Assembly (NCBI RefSeq): GCF_000003815.2
Contig: NC_049994.1
Span: 5,194,257-5,258,256, forward strand
Direction: 5' to 3'
Source of the DNA: Branchiostoma floridae
Lineage: Eukaryota; Chordata; Leptocardii; Amphioxiformes; Branchiostomatidae
Length of the DNA stretch: 64,000 bases
In this document: in pieces, positions 32,501-44,130 of the stretch
Numbering within the stretch: position 1 is the first letter of the stretch
Layout of the letters: every line of letters starts with the position of its first letter
Position numbers and translations under genes: made by a program
Notes under the pieces: generated by a model
What the model saw: only the letters and a program-made list of their open reading frames with translations
Databases searched by the model: none
What the model was told of the DNA's origin: nothing

Positions 32501-35500
32501 GCTACGTAATATTTGGACAATACAAAAAGTAGATTTTCCTGCCATTTCTTTACATAGTAAGCTAAGTCTACCCTTTAGCATTGAATACCAAGGCTCAGTG
32601 AGAGAAGTTGCAACATCAGTGCATCAAACAAACATGTCAGATGATGTCTACAAACTGTGATCTTCCTACATGGACTTCCATGCTTCCTAGGGAAACACGC
32701 CCACATCTGGCTTATCAGTGTCTTGTGTGCCTGACTGCACAGTGGGGTGTCTGATGACAGTTGCACCAGAGTTTTTGAAAAACGTAATCTTTGCAAGATT
32801 GCTTGCAGTTTTGAAGGGAATGTAACCTCAGCTTATTGATACCCTACAAAATAGACTAAGTGCATGATTATATCCTATTCTGAACTGGAAAAAAATTGAG
32901 TGTTTGAAAAGAAGAAGATCTTCCCCTGTAGCCAGCTGAAATGTGATAAACTCATTAGCCCACCCCCTAGGGTGCCTACTGGAGGCCTGGAAGTTGTTAC
33001 TTACAGCCAAGAGGGTCTAACTTGGGGGGACACAAAGATAATTACGTAGCATACCTTTAAAGTAAATCTAAGTGATTTTGATCCAATTGATTGAAATCAA
33101 ATTCCATTTGTTGTCCGAAGTGATTTCTTCATCCAACTCTGTTCTTTCTGTTTTTTAGCGTTATTAAGGGACTTCATACGAACATGCCGAACGTAGAAAT
33201 GGGCGGTGCGTATGTGTTCTATATGATGCTGGGCAGTGTGGCTCCCTCATTGGCTGGACTAACAGAAGAGGACTACAAAAGGGTGTGTTTTCAAATCCAT
33301 TGTAATAAAGACAGTCACTGTAGAACAGTACAAGATTAGACTAATATAATCCTAAAGTAGAAATGTTCAATACACAGACTGAGTGTGAACATTGGACAGT
33401 TCCGGCTGTCAATCACTTAGCAATTTGGCCAATAAGAGAACAGAATTTTCTCATGTGACCACCGTTATGCCTGTTGTACAATTTTGTCAGTCAATTTACT
33501 CATGATAGACCAAATTGTAAAGGGAGGGTCATCAAAAATAGTCAAAGTTCGTGCAATGATGCAGAAGTTGAGCAAAATCTTGTAAATCAATATTCTTTTT
33601 ATATAAATTAAGTATTTTATTTTTAAATGTGTTTTTAATTGCATGTATCTGTATATTTATGTGTTTTTCTGTCTGTCTGTCTGTCTGTGGACAGCATAAC
33701 TCTAAATCTATTTATTTTATTATTTAGGTATGTCGGTAGGTAGACAAAAGGAAGAAATTTGGTAACCCTAGCAGCTTTCTATGGAATTGCAGCAAAACTT
33801 CCGGTCTTATCCCTTTGTCCCGTGGACAAGCAAGCTATGATTATTATTATTATTTTTTTTTTCCTTTTAGGTGTATCCTGTAAGTAGACAGCTTCTTTTC
33901 ACACTACAGGAGTCTGGTTATTTCCACCTACAGGCATCAAAACCGGACACTGTAGGTATGGCACCTCAAATTATGGTTACACTGGGGGAGGGGGATCTAG
34001 CAATTAGGCTTAATGGTCAAAAGGTCCGGCAATGCTGAACCATGAATTTAGGAAAACAGAAAAACCAAACCAAACACTCCTATATATATGTACACTGCTG
34101 CCACTGCCACCAGATTGGATTAAAATTGTTTTAAAAAAACGAGTCTGTGAACGGTCACAGGGGTCACAGGCACAACAGGACAAAAAATGTCAGTAACTAC
34201 GAATTCTGGAGATCAAGCAACATAGAATCCAAATGACCAATAATACTTCAACAAATAATTCGTTGACAAAGCTTTACGATGAATTAGAGACTGGCCAGCT
34301 GAGTTGAGTTTATTGTGATACCCTTTAGCTCATTGAGCTAATCTTCCATGGCTCATTAAAAAACACAGTATATACATTGTACAAGTAGATGGACAGAAAT
34401 CATACACTCAAAACAGATACAGTACATATTTTATGTACATAAAGTCAAGAAGTCTTGAGGTCAGAGGGTTAATATACAATAAAACCATTATGATCCGTAG
34501 AAATTGTCTATCATCTTCTTTGACAAGCTTGTATCGGAGACAATCTTGAAATCTCTGGGAAGCAGATTCCACAGTTTAACTGATCTGTAATTAAATGTTC
34601 TCCCGCTGTTGTTCCTTGCATTCGGTAACCTATAGTGACTGTCATGCAATGACTGCCTAGTAGAGTGACTATGACATTCATTAAATGGCACAAGAGATGT
34701 ATACAAAATACTGTAAATGCAGAAATGTTTGCGGTGGATTAATGTTCGCGGTTTTCGCGGCGGCCGCGAATTTAAAACCAACGTGAACATTTTCCATAAC
34801 AGTAAGAGACTACAGTGCATGGTGCTACCGCGAAATTAAAACCACCGCGAAAAGTCCATTTTCCCGCTACCGCGAAATTAAATCCCCGCGAACTTAAATG
34901 CAGTTACAGTACCTCCTGTGGCTCACATAGCTATGACTGAAACGTAACAGTCACAACACCTAAAAGGAAAACTTCAAATGGCATGCTTCTATCATGTAAA
35001 AGAAACAATGGCCCATACATCATTTTCTATGGAGAGACAACTCGAGAAGGGGTCACTTGAGATGATGGAGCGAGTGTCTCTCTATGTGCACGTGGAATGA
35101 GCAATGAGCAGAAATGGGAGTTCTAACATCACCTGCTAGACGGAGGAAGACACCTTCCAGAGTCACTCCTCTAACGCCGTGAGAAGTCTTCCCTACTTGA
35201 TATAATTGTATTGTGTACACTTTTGTTTCAGGTTTTGCCCTGAATGACTCCCCTGTGGGCCTAGCCGCCTACATTCTAGAGAAATTCTCCACTTGGACAA
35301 ACCCAGCAAACAGGGACTTGGCTGATGGGGGGCTGGAGAAACATTACACCAAGGTACAGGCCCTGGGGTAGAACATGCTTATTTGGTCATATTCATAGAA
35401 TGAAAGAGTAGGGTCTAGGTGGTCAATGGATCAAATCAAGAAGTAGTAGGCCCATTAAAGGACTTTTAATCAACCACTAAGTAGTCTGTACAGAGAGATA

Positions 35501-36753
35501 CAAAGGAAAATAAATGAGCTATTTGAAGAATCTTCCCCAGATATTACCGCAGTATTCGTTTCAACCTCTAAGTTGTCATCTTTTTTTAGACTCCTTCCCT
35601 ATCCCAGGATACCTCGAGCAACTGTTCTCGTTTCCAGTGTTACCTTTATCTGTATGTTCTCCTTCCCATGATATTCTGATCATTATTTCTTTCTTACAAC
35701 CTTAGTGTAAACTTTATATGTGAGTTTTCCTCCCCATGATATTCTGATCAATATTTAGTTCTTCTTCCCAGTGGAAACTTCATCTGGGAGTTTTCTTCTC
35801 ATGATGTTCTGATCAATATGTAGTTCCCCTTCCTGGTATAAACTTTATCTGCATGTCTGTTCTCCATCCCAGGATACCCTGAGCTATATTCCCTTCTCCT
35901 TCCCAGTGTAGCCTCCATCTGTGTGTTCTCTTTCCCAGAATACCTTGATCACTATTTTGCTCTCCTCCCCAGGATGAGTTGCTGACCAGTGTGATGATGT
36001 ACTGGGTAACAGGAACCATCCCTTCATCCATGAGGTTCTACAAGGAGACGTTTGCTGGAAAAGCACTCGTGACCATCGGGTATGTACAATGTACAGAGGA
36101 TCATTTTGAGTGGAAAAGGACATTATATGGTACAAATGCTTTCTCAAAAATTAACCTCCTTGGAATACGGTGCTATTCCACCCTAACCCTATCCCTAAAC
36201 CTAACCCCTAAACCTAACCCTAACCCAACCTTAACCCAAACCTAAATCTAAACCTAACCCTAAACCTAACCCCTACCCTAACTCTAACCAGAACATCGAT
36301 GTGTCAAAACTTTGGGCTAGCAGAACATAGGGGTGTCTGAAGTTAGCTAGGGCCCCACAAAATATCTCATTCAACCTTAAATACACGTCATGTCCCCCCC
36401 CCCTAAAAAACAGAAAATGAAGTACATGTAGTAAATGTATAATAAGAACCAAGAGCTAAATTTGATCATTTGATCATTTTGATCACCCTTAAATCAATCA
36501 TTTTCTCCTCCATTTGTTCTCCAGGCATCCAGTGACAGTACCGTCAGGTGTGGCAGCATTTCCATACGAGTTGTCCCACGTACCTGAATCTTGGTGCCCC
36601 TGGAGCTACGCTAACCTGGTCCACTACACCACTATGTCCACCGGCGGGCATTTCCCGGCCTTCGAACAGCCTGCTTTACTAGCGGAGGATATCCGAGCGT
36701 TCGCAAGGAAAGTAGAGGCTCTGGATACTCCCAAAGAAAAGACACCCCAGTAG
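29545..36753 (+). CDS. EPHX1: Microsomal-type epoxide hydrolase (EPHX1 family)
   Basis: Hydrolyses epoxides to diols at the endoplasmic reticulum membrane. Seven coding exons in phase: 29545-30151, 31755-31884, 33159-33282, 33871-33955, 35232-35353, 35973-36079, 36525-36753; 467 residues against 455 in human EPHX1. Residues 5-22 form the N-terminal signal anchor; the EHN domain follows; HGWPGS is at 153-158. The nucleophile is Asp231 in GGDWGS, the acid Glu407 in FPYE, and the base His434 in GGHFPAFE. Tyrosines in ESGYFHLQ and RFYKE correspond to the oxyanion-hole pair (human Tyr299 and Tyr374). All catalytic parts are present, so it should be active. The acceptor just before the ATG implies a non-coding first exon. 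Intron 1 contains an assembly gap. The C-terminal end, TPKEKTPQ, extends beyond the mammalian protein. A juvenile-hormone-type hydrolase name is possible for the same family. Confidence 0.95.
30202..30739. other. Assembly gap (538 N)
   Basis: Run of N in the first coding intron of the epoxide hydrolase gene. Open frames drawn through it are meaningless. Confidence 1.
30926..30960 (+). ncRNA. Hammerhead-ribozyme-like motif, copy B
   Basis: ctgagga, a, stem ggaagat/gtcttcc (one wobble pair) with loop ggac, then gaaacgtc. The stem sequence differs from copies A and C while pairing is kept. Located in epoxide hydrolase intron 1. Confidence 0.35.
31170..31504. mobile_element. MITE with cagggctcgaaa ends
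   Basis: Left end cagggctcgaaa and right end tttcaagccctg are inverted copies, with ctgcatacctgcac and cctgcatatgcagg just inside. The 335-bp element is flanked by ttcat on both sides (31165-31169, 31505-31509). It lies in epoxide hydrolase intron 1. Confidence 0.75.
31954..31988 (-). ncRNA. Hammerhead-ribozyme-like motif, copy C
   Basis: On the minus strand: ctgatga, a, stem ggtg-cc/gg-a-cacc with one bulge, then gaaacgtt. It has the consensus CUGAUGA form of the core. Located in the second coding intron of the epoxide hydrolase gene. Confidence 0.35.
34295..34708 (-). pseudogene. LINE reverse-transcriptase 3' fragment
   Basis: The minus strand between 34690 and 34488 encodes a typical end of a non-LTR retrotransposon polymerase (YRLPNARNNSGRTFNYRSVK then LWNLLPRDF, ending at a stop after NFYGS). 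An aataaa-type tail lies further along at about 34309. It is truncated and interrupted on its 5' side by the MITE at 34709. Lies in the fourth coding intron of the epoxide hydrolase gene. Confidence 0.75.
34709..34911. mobile_element. MITE with tactgtaaatgca ends, copy 1
   Basis: Ends tactgtaaatgca and tgcagttacagta are inverted copies. The interior alternates cgcggt, accgcgaa and aaattaaa(a/t)cc blocks. A copy of nearly the same length is at 40165-40369, and a decayed piece at about 10869-10985. It is inserted next to the LINE fragment. Confidence 0.85.
35598..35972 (+). repeat. Tandem array of 3' splice-site-like sequence
   Basis: About six degenerate units of roughly 60 bp, each with two polypyrimidine-CAG-like segments (ttctccttcccag followed by gataccctga, and ttctccttcccag followed by tgtaaactttatctg). 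Some have decayed to ccatgatattctgatca. The last segment is the true acceptor of epoxide hydrolase exon 6 (AG at 35971-35972). Confidence 0.8.
36180..36293 (+). repeat. Interstitial telomere-like repeat
   Basis: Degenerate run of ccctaa, ccctaaa and cctaacc units over about 110 bp in the last intron of the epoxide hydrolase gene. The equivalent intron of the orphan copy (25434-25761) has no such run. Confidence 0.85.
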
Positions 36754-37630
36754 TGTTGTTTTAATACAACTCAATATGAGCAAGGAGGTTAAACAAGACT
36801 ATGAGATTTACTTCTGGACGTTTCAAGTGATACCCATCACTCTTCTTCAGCATCACAATTCAACACAAGTACAGCTAACTAGAAAATTGCTTGAACATGT
36901 CAATTCACTAACTCCTAAGGATCGTATGCAAAATTCACTCAAATGTAAATCATGTTTGCATAGTTCGCTATGGTAAGACAATACCATAGGAAAAGTTAAT
37001 GTCCTTTGTGATGCTAAGTGGAGAGGCATGTACTGGAGAGTAGTGTTGGTTCCAGTATATGAGTAATTTATGTGAAGTGTGCACAATAATTAAAGGTGTT
37101 ACAGATTAACATATGGTAAGTGTAAAGCTGTATAGACCAATCCCGACTGTCCATCATAATTAGAAGTTCAACCAATGAGATCATGGCAATTAGAGATTTG
37201 ACCAATGAGAGAGTAGCTGCAAATATCTGGCCTTTTTTACATGACAGGCACAATTATTCTGCAGTATTTTCAAGTTAGAGGGGCAAAACTACAACTGAAG
37301 ATGGCCTACCTATACTAGAGCACTAACTATCATAAATGCTTTCAATCATGGCCAGGCTAGCTTCATTTTGGTGCAATGACCAGGAATTGCCCCAGGAAAT
37401 CCAAAATGGCCGCCGTAACTGGAATCAAGCATATTGTCATGTGAGTTGATCGTAATTGGGTCTCAATCCAATCAAATAGTCTTGAACTAAGGTTTTGTCA
37501 GTTGATCTCTCTGTAACTTTTGAAGTGTATAGACTGTAGTACAATTGACCAAGTATGTTTGAAACTGTAAATTTTGAACATCTAGATGTGTATAGCTAAT
37601 ATACAATCTAGTACATAATCATCTATTCCA
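36754..37630 (+). repeat. 3' flank duplicated with 25994-26700
   Basis: Partner of the duplicated flank of the orphan exons. Here the copy includes two accaatgag blocks at about 37173 and 37200. The epoxide hydrolase 3' UTR is probably in its first part. Confidence 0.8.
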
Positions 37631-37660
37631 GATATATAGTCAGATGTACACTATAAATGT

Positions 37661-37960
37661 ATGATTATATTTGTGACTATATTTAACACATTCTCAACTA
37701 AAACGAGAAATTCTCCATACAATATCTGCAGATTGCTGTCACCTATCTGCAGACTGCATATACCTATCTGCACACTGCAGTCACCTATCTGCACATTGCA
37801 GTCACCTATCTGCACATTGCAGTCACCTATCTGCACATTGCAGTCACCTATCTGCAGGTGCAGATAGGTATCTGCAGATAGCAGATACTTCACTGCAGAC
37901 TGCAGTCACCTATCTGCACACTACAGTAAATGTGTGAAGACTGCATACACCTATCTGTAG
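37661..37960 (-). repeat. 21-bp minisatellite block, copy 1 (inverted relative to 48800-49080)
   Basis: Units of cacctatctgcacattgcagt recur every 21 bp between about 37755 and 37855, followed by a fold-back into gcagataggtatctgcagat. The flank aacgagaaattctccatac is the reverse complement of that at 49036-49055. Confidence 0.85.
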
Positions 37961-37982
37961 ACTATATGGATATAGTCTGTAT

Positions 37983-38415
37983 TAGGGCTGGGTATCGGTA
38001 CAGCGTACCAGTACAAAATCGTTTTTTCTTATTGGACCGGTCCAGAAAAAACGGACCTGAAAAAATTAGGTGAACTGGATGTTGGACCGATTAGAAAATT
38101 AACAGATTATTTTATCAGGCATTCACACGCTTTGGCGCTTGCAGGTGGAAGAAAATAACAAGAGTGAAGTACAGTAGAGTTTATAGTAATTTCTACCAAG
38201 TTTTGCAGCCAATCGTACAGGTGCAGTTAGCGTTGTAGGATTTTAAAACGCCAGTGTGAGTTTTATACTCTACTAAACAGATTTCTTTTGAGTGAAATGG
38301 ACCATTGGTATGAGTCATACTGAATCAGGTCCAGGTTCAGGTCTGGACCTGGACCTGATCCTCTGGACCTGAACCAGACCTGGACCTGAATTTTCTGTAC
38401 CGGTACCCACCCCTA
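37983..38415. mobile_element. hAT-like MITE with 8-bp target duplication
   Basis: The 433-bp element begins tagggctgggtatcggtac; its inverted right end reads taggggtgggtaccggtac. It is flanked by the perfect 8-bp direct repeat gtctgtat at 37975-37982 and 38416-38423. Eight-bp duplications are typical of the hAT superfamily. The interior contains repeated ggacctg blocks. Confidence 0.9.
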
Positions 38416-38525
38416 GTCTGTATACTAGTTCAAAATGTACCTTAAATCATTAATTTAATGATTAAAAGTCCTTCCCACGCATGATGGTGCATAGGGCAGT
38501 AACCATCTCCATTTCAGTAGCCCTT

Positions 38526-38745
38526 GGGCCACACAATGCAATCACTACAGCAGGGGGCTAGTCCACTGGTAGTGGTGTGTGTTCAACTTCCATACTCTTT
38601 CCCGAATGCTGAGTGCTAAGCAGAGAAAGCAGCATGTACCATTTTAAAAGTTGGTATGACTCGGCCAGGCCAGGGATCAAACTCATGACCTACCGAATGC
38701 AAGGCAAACACTCTACCCACTACCCACTAGGCCATTGCACCTGAG
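38526..38745 (-). mobile_element. tRNA-derived SINE, family A copy 2
   Basis: Reverse-complement copy of the element at 452-665, with the tRNA-like head at its right end. The A-box region carries a short tandem duplication (tgggtag twice). Confidence 0.85.
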
Positions 38746-40164
38746 TGAGTTACAACTTAATGTTTACTATGAAAATAATAGAACACAGAGGCCTATTAAC
38801 CTGCAACAGATCTGTCATAACTGACCTTTCATCAGTGTAATTAGTACAGTTACTCAGCAGCTCGGGTGCTGAAGGCTCAAGACTTTCTTAGTTACCAACT
38901 TATCATTATCATGATTCCTATATTTTGCCAGGCTCATTTCAAACTTTCAATCAAAGGGCTTATTGTAATTTTGACGCAAACACTTTGTCCACTGCTCATA
39001 TAACAATGTCCAGTAATTTATAAGAACCATTTTATGGCATCTCTCTTAGTCCCATCATGATAGGATATTTTCAGGAGTCAGTAATGCCTAATGACCAACC
39101 CGTACATGTATGGCTGAGAGCGAGTCAGAAAATCAGATCAGAGTAGACTTTGAATAACATAATGAAGGAATAAATGAACAGATGAATGATCGGTTACAAC
39201 TGTTGCAAGGGTCTGGAGTGTCTGCCATTCGGCGCTAACTCAAGTGACTTCAATATGACAGCAATTGCCCAGGTGCCCGTGCGGCCATAGGACTTCCCAG
39301 TGTAGTGGTTTTGAACCACTTACACTGGGAAGGACCCTTAGTCTTTTCAATAAGTACGGCACATTCTTTAAGTTGTGAAAAAAAGTTCATTCAAAAGGTT
39401 TATTAATAATGTTTATTGCAAATTCATGCCCATTGGGCTAATTGCAAGAGAAGAAAGACTAAATACATGAAATGAATGAATGTAGTCTAAGAACATGTAG
39501 ATAAACTAAATTCTAACATACAAATATTAAGTGGTTGAATGTACAAATGATACAGAATAGGGTACTAAGTCTATGTGGCTATTACGGGGTTTGACTTCTT
39601 CTTTGAAGACAGTTGAAAATGAAATGCCCCATGTATTCTATAATAGACTGGTTAATTCACAAAAGTCCTATAGCTAAGTGGACTCTTTCCTTTTCTCCAC
39701 TGACTTCAAGTCTTGTCATTCACCAGTAGCTGACACCCCTGCTGGTTTAGCTGCTGCTTGGATTTACTTAAGGATTAGCGTGTAACATGGCATGGCTGAT
39801 AGATTTGTATCAGTCCCATGTGGGTGGTAATGGGACCCCACTTAGCCTCTGACAGAGAAAATATTGCAGAAAACTGTCAGGCTGGTGGATGTACTTGTAG
39901 ACTCAAAAGTCATCACAAAACTACCTTATTGTTTTCTTATTGAAGAGTTGAACTTAAGCCCCTTTTGTCCTCATACACATAAAGTTGCCTTTTAATAACA
40001 GCATGTACACATGTACATGTATGCACACCTTGTACCATAGAGAAACAAGAAATCTGTTATTTTCATTAGTATCTTTGGTCTGCCTCTAAATAGGCTGAAG
40101 TGACCATTGAGTTTGATCTTTTACTATTTGTCATAGTTGTCAGTCTGGCTGAAGATTGTTGAAC
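38746..40164. other. Non-coding stretch
   Basis: No gene recognised. Positions about 39405-39610 hold a minus-oriented retroelement tail (tttattgcaaattcatgccc, gggctaattgca) that recurs at 43915-44130 and about 60300-60470. A short hairpin (cccagtgtagtggttttgaaccacttacactggg, seen as arms 39296-39309 and 39316-39330) is also present. Confidence 0.5.
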
Positions 40165-40369
40165 TACTGTAAATGCATTTAATTTCGCGGGGATTTAAGT
40201 TAGCGGCAGAAAGGACTGTCCGTGGTGGATTTAAGTTCGCGGTAACACCATAGACTGCAGTCTAATACTATAGTAGAAAAATGTTCCGGTGGTTTTAAGT
40301 TCGCGGTGAAATGGTCACCGCAGAAACCGCGAACATTAATCCACCGCAAACATTTCTGCATTTACAGTA
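40165..40369. mobile_element. MITE with tactgtaaatgca ends, copy 2
   Basis: Starts tactgtaaatgcatttaatt and ends tctgcatttacagta. The interior has the same ttcgcggt/accgcgaac blocks as 34709-34911. Confidence 0.85.
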
Positions 40370-42388
40370 CCTACAATAGATGGAGCTGTGTACTGTCGCT
40401 ATTACATCTGTTTTGTGTTGACTGTCCAGTGGTCCAGGCCTGCTTCAACCATTCCACAAGGAAATATGATACAGTTCAGACCAGGTCAAAGGGTCTTTTT
40501 TAAACCTAAGGAAAGCAAACAGGTCAGAAAAAGGTCAACAACACAGTTTTTAACCCTCAAAAATTATATTTTATTACAAATATACGAAGTAGAACATACT
40601 TCTTGCAAATGTTGAATTCATGACATTGAAATGGTTTCTAAGAAGCAGAGTTGATTTACAAAATGTATGTTTCAAGAAAGTTGGTTTGGAAGAAATGTCA
40701 AAATGAGCTTTTTGTGTACACTTCCATGGTCATTGTTCTTCCTATAAAAGTATTCTTGTCATGTTTTAAAACCTTGAGTTAGGATGTACTAAAAGTTTTT
40801 TCCCTGGCTATAATCCCTTTCTATGGTGCACATCCTTGGTTGAGCCAAACCATGTATAATTGATCTGGCTGCATGTCACTTTCCACAGGGAAACTTTAGT
40901 GGAGAAAGGTGATCACAGAAAGAGAGTCGGCAAGGGGTAATTGTTTTGTGTCTCTTGTCATGTCACTGTCAGTGAAACTTTTCGAATACTGCAAGCGTAA
41001 TTCATATGAATTGTACGTGAAGCGTAATCAAAATTTCATTTATTAAACTTAAACTTTTTAACTTAACTTGTCTACAGACAAACTTTACCCGTGAAAATGC
41101 AGGAAATTGTGCCCCTTCAGCACTGGACATGAGGAAAATATTTGCGGAAGCGTCACCCCAAAAACCATTACTTTCAAGGTATATTGGAAGCCCAGGGGCT
41201 GAAAGACTATAACGAGTAGAGTATAGATGTCTTTGGTCTATAGTCTATAAGTATAAGTATGTATTATTGAATTTGTTGTTACCTTTGCCAGGATTGACAT
41301 ACTTATATCACCAAAAGCTTATCCTGCCTGGGAGCCAGACAGGACCGGGTAGCTAGCGAGTTTTGTTCGGGGAGCCAAGACAGTCAGGCCCGCTCCGGGG
41401 AGTTTTAGCCTGAAGGAGTTATCAGTAGACCTTTTTAGTTATCAGACTCCCCAGGACGCTAATAGGAGATCTATGGTGCTGACTGTCTTGGGCCATTATA
41501 AACTGTCCTAGCTGCCCTATCCCCGCTGACCCCCAGGGTACCTGGGCAACCTCAAGGAGTTCTGCTCAGACGATGCATTTATGCAGATAGTATTATTGTT
41601 TTGTGAAAGGAAATTCTTGTTAAAAGAAAAATGTCATTTTAAACAAAAATACTGTACAAGTTATCTAAGTCAGACACATGTTTGAACCAAGGCTCCTTGT
41701 TTGAACAAACTGAGGGCACCTGTACTGAAATATGATATGGTCACATGTGTTCACCTTTCTGTGACCTCAGATTAATGCCCACTGCCTGGCAAGCATGGCT
41801 CAGAAAGTGCCGGCATGTGGGAGAAACCCACACCTCCCAGTGGGATGGGTCAGTGTAAGTGTCTTTGTTCTTCAGGAAAGGCTGGTGGTGACTTCTCCCT
41901 TTCATAGATTGAAGAAAAAGATACTGCATGAGAGCTGCACAGTGCACCTTGAATAGAATTATATAGAATTTACATTTTATCCATCACTTTGGACAAAAAT
42001 TGAAGGCAAAATTGTTTTAACAGATTTCCACAGATTATAACTCAAACCCTAACGTTATATTATAGCTGACTTTTAGATGGATTCTTAACACCTCATCAAG
42101 AAAGAGAGAAAAAAGAAATTTTCCTTTGGAATGAAGAACATTTGCACCTCCTTTGTAATATGTTGCCCTTGCACTTCATACTTGTAGCAATTTTCTAGTC
42201 TTCCTCATGATTATAATACGTTCCGTAATCTTTAGAGTCTACGTTATGAAGATTCCCTAAATGTAAGTGGAAGTCTTTTTCATGTTTAGCTAAACATGTC
42301 AGTGACCAGTCCTACGTATGTTTGCCCTACTTTGTACCAGTTTTACAAATGTTGTGCAATTGACTTTGAATTGACTTGACCTGTTATC

Positions 42389-42561
42389 TAGTCTCCAAGC
42401 AGACCCAACGGTGCCTTAGAGATAGTATCAAAGCTGGCAAAGGAGTATAGCTGGCCAAAGGGAGATATCCGGCTAAGGGAGTCAAACAGGCGCCGCTATA
42501 CCAAGTCCCTTGCCAGCTTTGATACTATTTCTAAGGCACCGTAGGGTCTGCTTGGAGACTA
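42389..42561. mobile_element. Foldback MITE with tagtctccaagcagac ends
   Basis: Left arm 42389-42440 and right arm about 42508-42561 are inverted repeats (tagtctccaagcagac; gatagtatcaaagctgg). Flanks ctgttatc and ttgttatc match at seven of eight bases, suggesting a target duplication. Related ends occur at 60545-60651. Confidence 0.8.
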
Positions 42562-43914
42562 TTGTTATCCAGTATCCACCTTTTTTAGCTCCTATGCAGT
42601 CCTGGAGCAGAAAGAAGTTAAATTTATCTCCAAAAAGTCCAATCCTTGGAAGAAAGATTATAATAAGATGGCAATGTTTTTTGATCTGCATCTAGGTTTT
42701 CTGACAGTCCTTCTTTCCAAGTTGGGGTAGTGGTTTACATAGAAACTTCCAGAAGACTTATGAGGACATGCAACATTTGTCTAGCCCAACATCTGCTTAG
42801 AGATTAGATCCTAGATGTCAGCAAGATAACCTGATGTCCTGTGCCCTAGTGACATCAGGGTCTACTGCCAAATCTATACAATCACGTCATGTACTCTAAC
42901 TTGAAAATCTGTAGAACTGAAGCAAACAAAACAAAGCATTGAATGTTGTTTGGTACACAGTAGTGAGTGAATAAACTTTTAATCTGAAGTTCCACCTAAG
43001 GCCACAGCAAGTAAATTTTGTGGATGGCATCCCCTGCAGACTGCAAAAGTGATAGAAGTCTAATTGTATAGGGAAAAAAACAAAATGACTAAAAAAACAT
43101 TAGATGGCTGAATCTTCAAAATAGACACCATAAATGTCAGTCTACAACTACAGTCATGGCCACATCCCTAGTGTCACTTGTAAGTACAACCATTAGGCTA
43201 CAACCCAACATAAAGTACTTGTTATGGCCTAATGTACAGAGTAGGTGTGTCAGCTTACACTTTTTACAGTCTTGGAGATGAAAGCTGCATCTTTCAACCA
43301 TTTCCAGTCAGAAGTGTTGGGAATATCATGTTGGGCCAGGGAAAATCTACCATTAAGGCCTTCACATAACTTCCCCCATGAGGTTCTGAGATCAGCCTCC
43401 AGAGAACATTGTTTACGTAAGAGAGCAGCCTGATATCATGGCCAATTGCTCAAAGATAACAGACCTAAGGAGCATCTTCACAGTTGGTAGCCTGCCCAGT
43501 CAGTTTTTGTGTACAAATCTATCTTTAGGCATCGATCTTCTGTATGTCTACTAGCTAGGAAGAAAAGAAATATCTATTTCTTAAGACACATATAGGAGAT
43601 GACAAGCTACATGTACATGGTACAAAGTCACCTAGACACAGGGTCTTGCAAGAACATGACTTCAGCACACTCCTCTGGCTCTTACTCCCGCATTCCCATC
43701 GGTCTTTACGCATAACCAAAATGTTGCATAACATTAACAAGGCCTACCCAGGGCGTTGGTAATACTCATCCTATGGAGCTGGATCGGAACTTATTGAGTC
43801 AAAACTCAGAGGCACCCAAACTACCTATTATTCTGGGTGCTGACGGTAAACTTAGGAACCAAAATTCAATGAAAAGTCAACTAATATTGGCCTATCCCCT
43901 GTGATTCTAATGTA

Positions 43915-44130
43915 GAAAGTTTTATTTGCAAGTTCTTGCCTGAAGGCTAATTGCAACACGAAACATACAGAATATATAGTAAACATACTGAAAATAAAAG
44001 ACTTTGGTATAGATAACAATGGTGACAAGTAAAAACAAGTGGCTATTCTAGAAATAATCTCGACTGCTGAGAGCTACAATGTAAGCTTTGGGGGTTATAT
44101 TGACTTCTTTTCTGGAAGCAGTGGAAGACT
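43915..44130 (-). repeat. Retroelement 3' tail-like repeat
   Basis: Shares, in order with 39405-39610: ttt(a)ttgca.attc.tgcc, ggctaattgca, gtggctatt and gggg.tt..attgacttctt. The tttatt near its left end is an aataaa on the minus strand. Confidence 0.55.

Noticed and set aside
34140-34200. Possible extra epoxide hydrolase exon
   Set aside because: No open frame with family similarity; exons 4 and 5 already join directly in phase.
36180-36293. True chromosome end
   Set aside because: The telomere-like repeat is degenerate, about 110 bp long and lies inside an intron of an intact gene.
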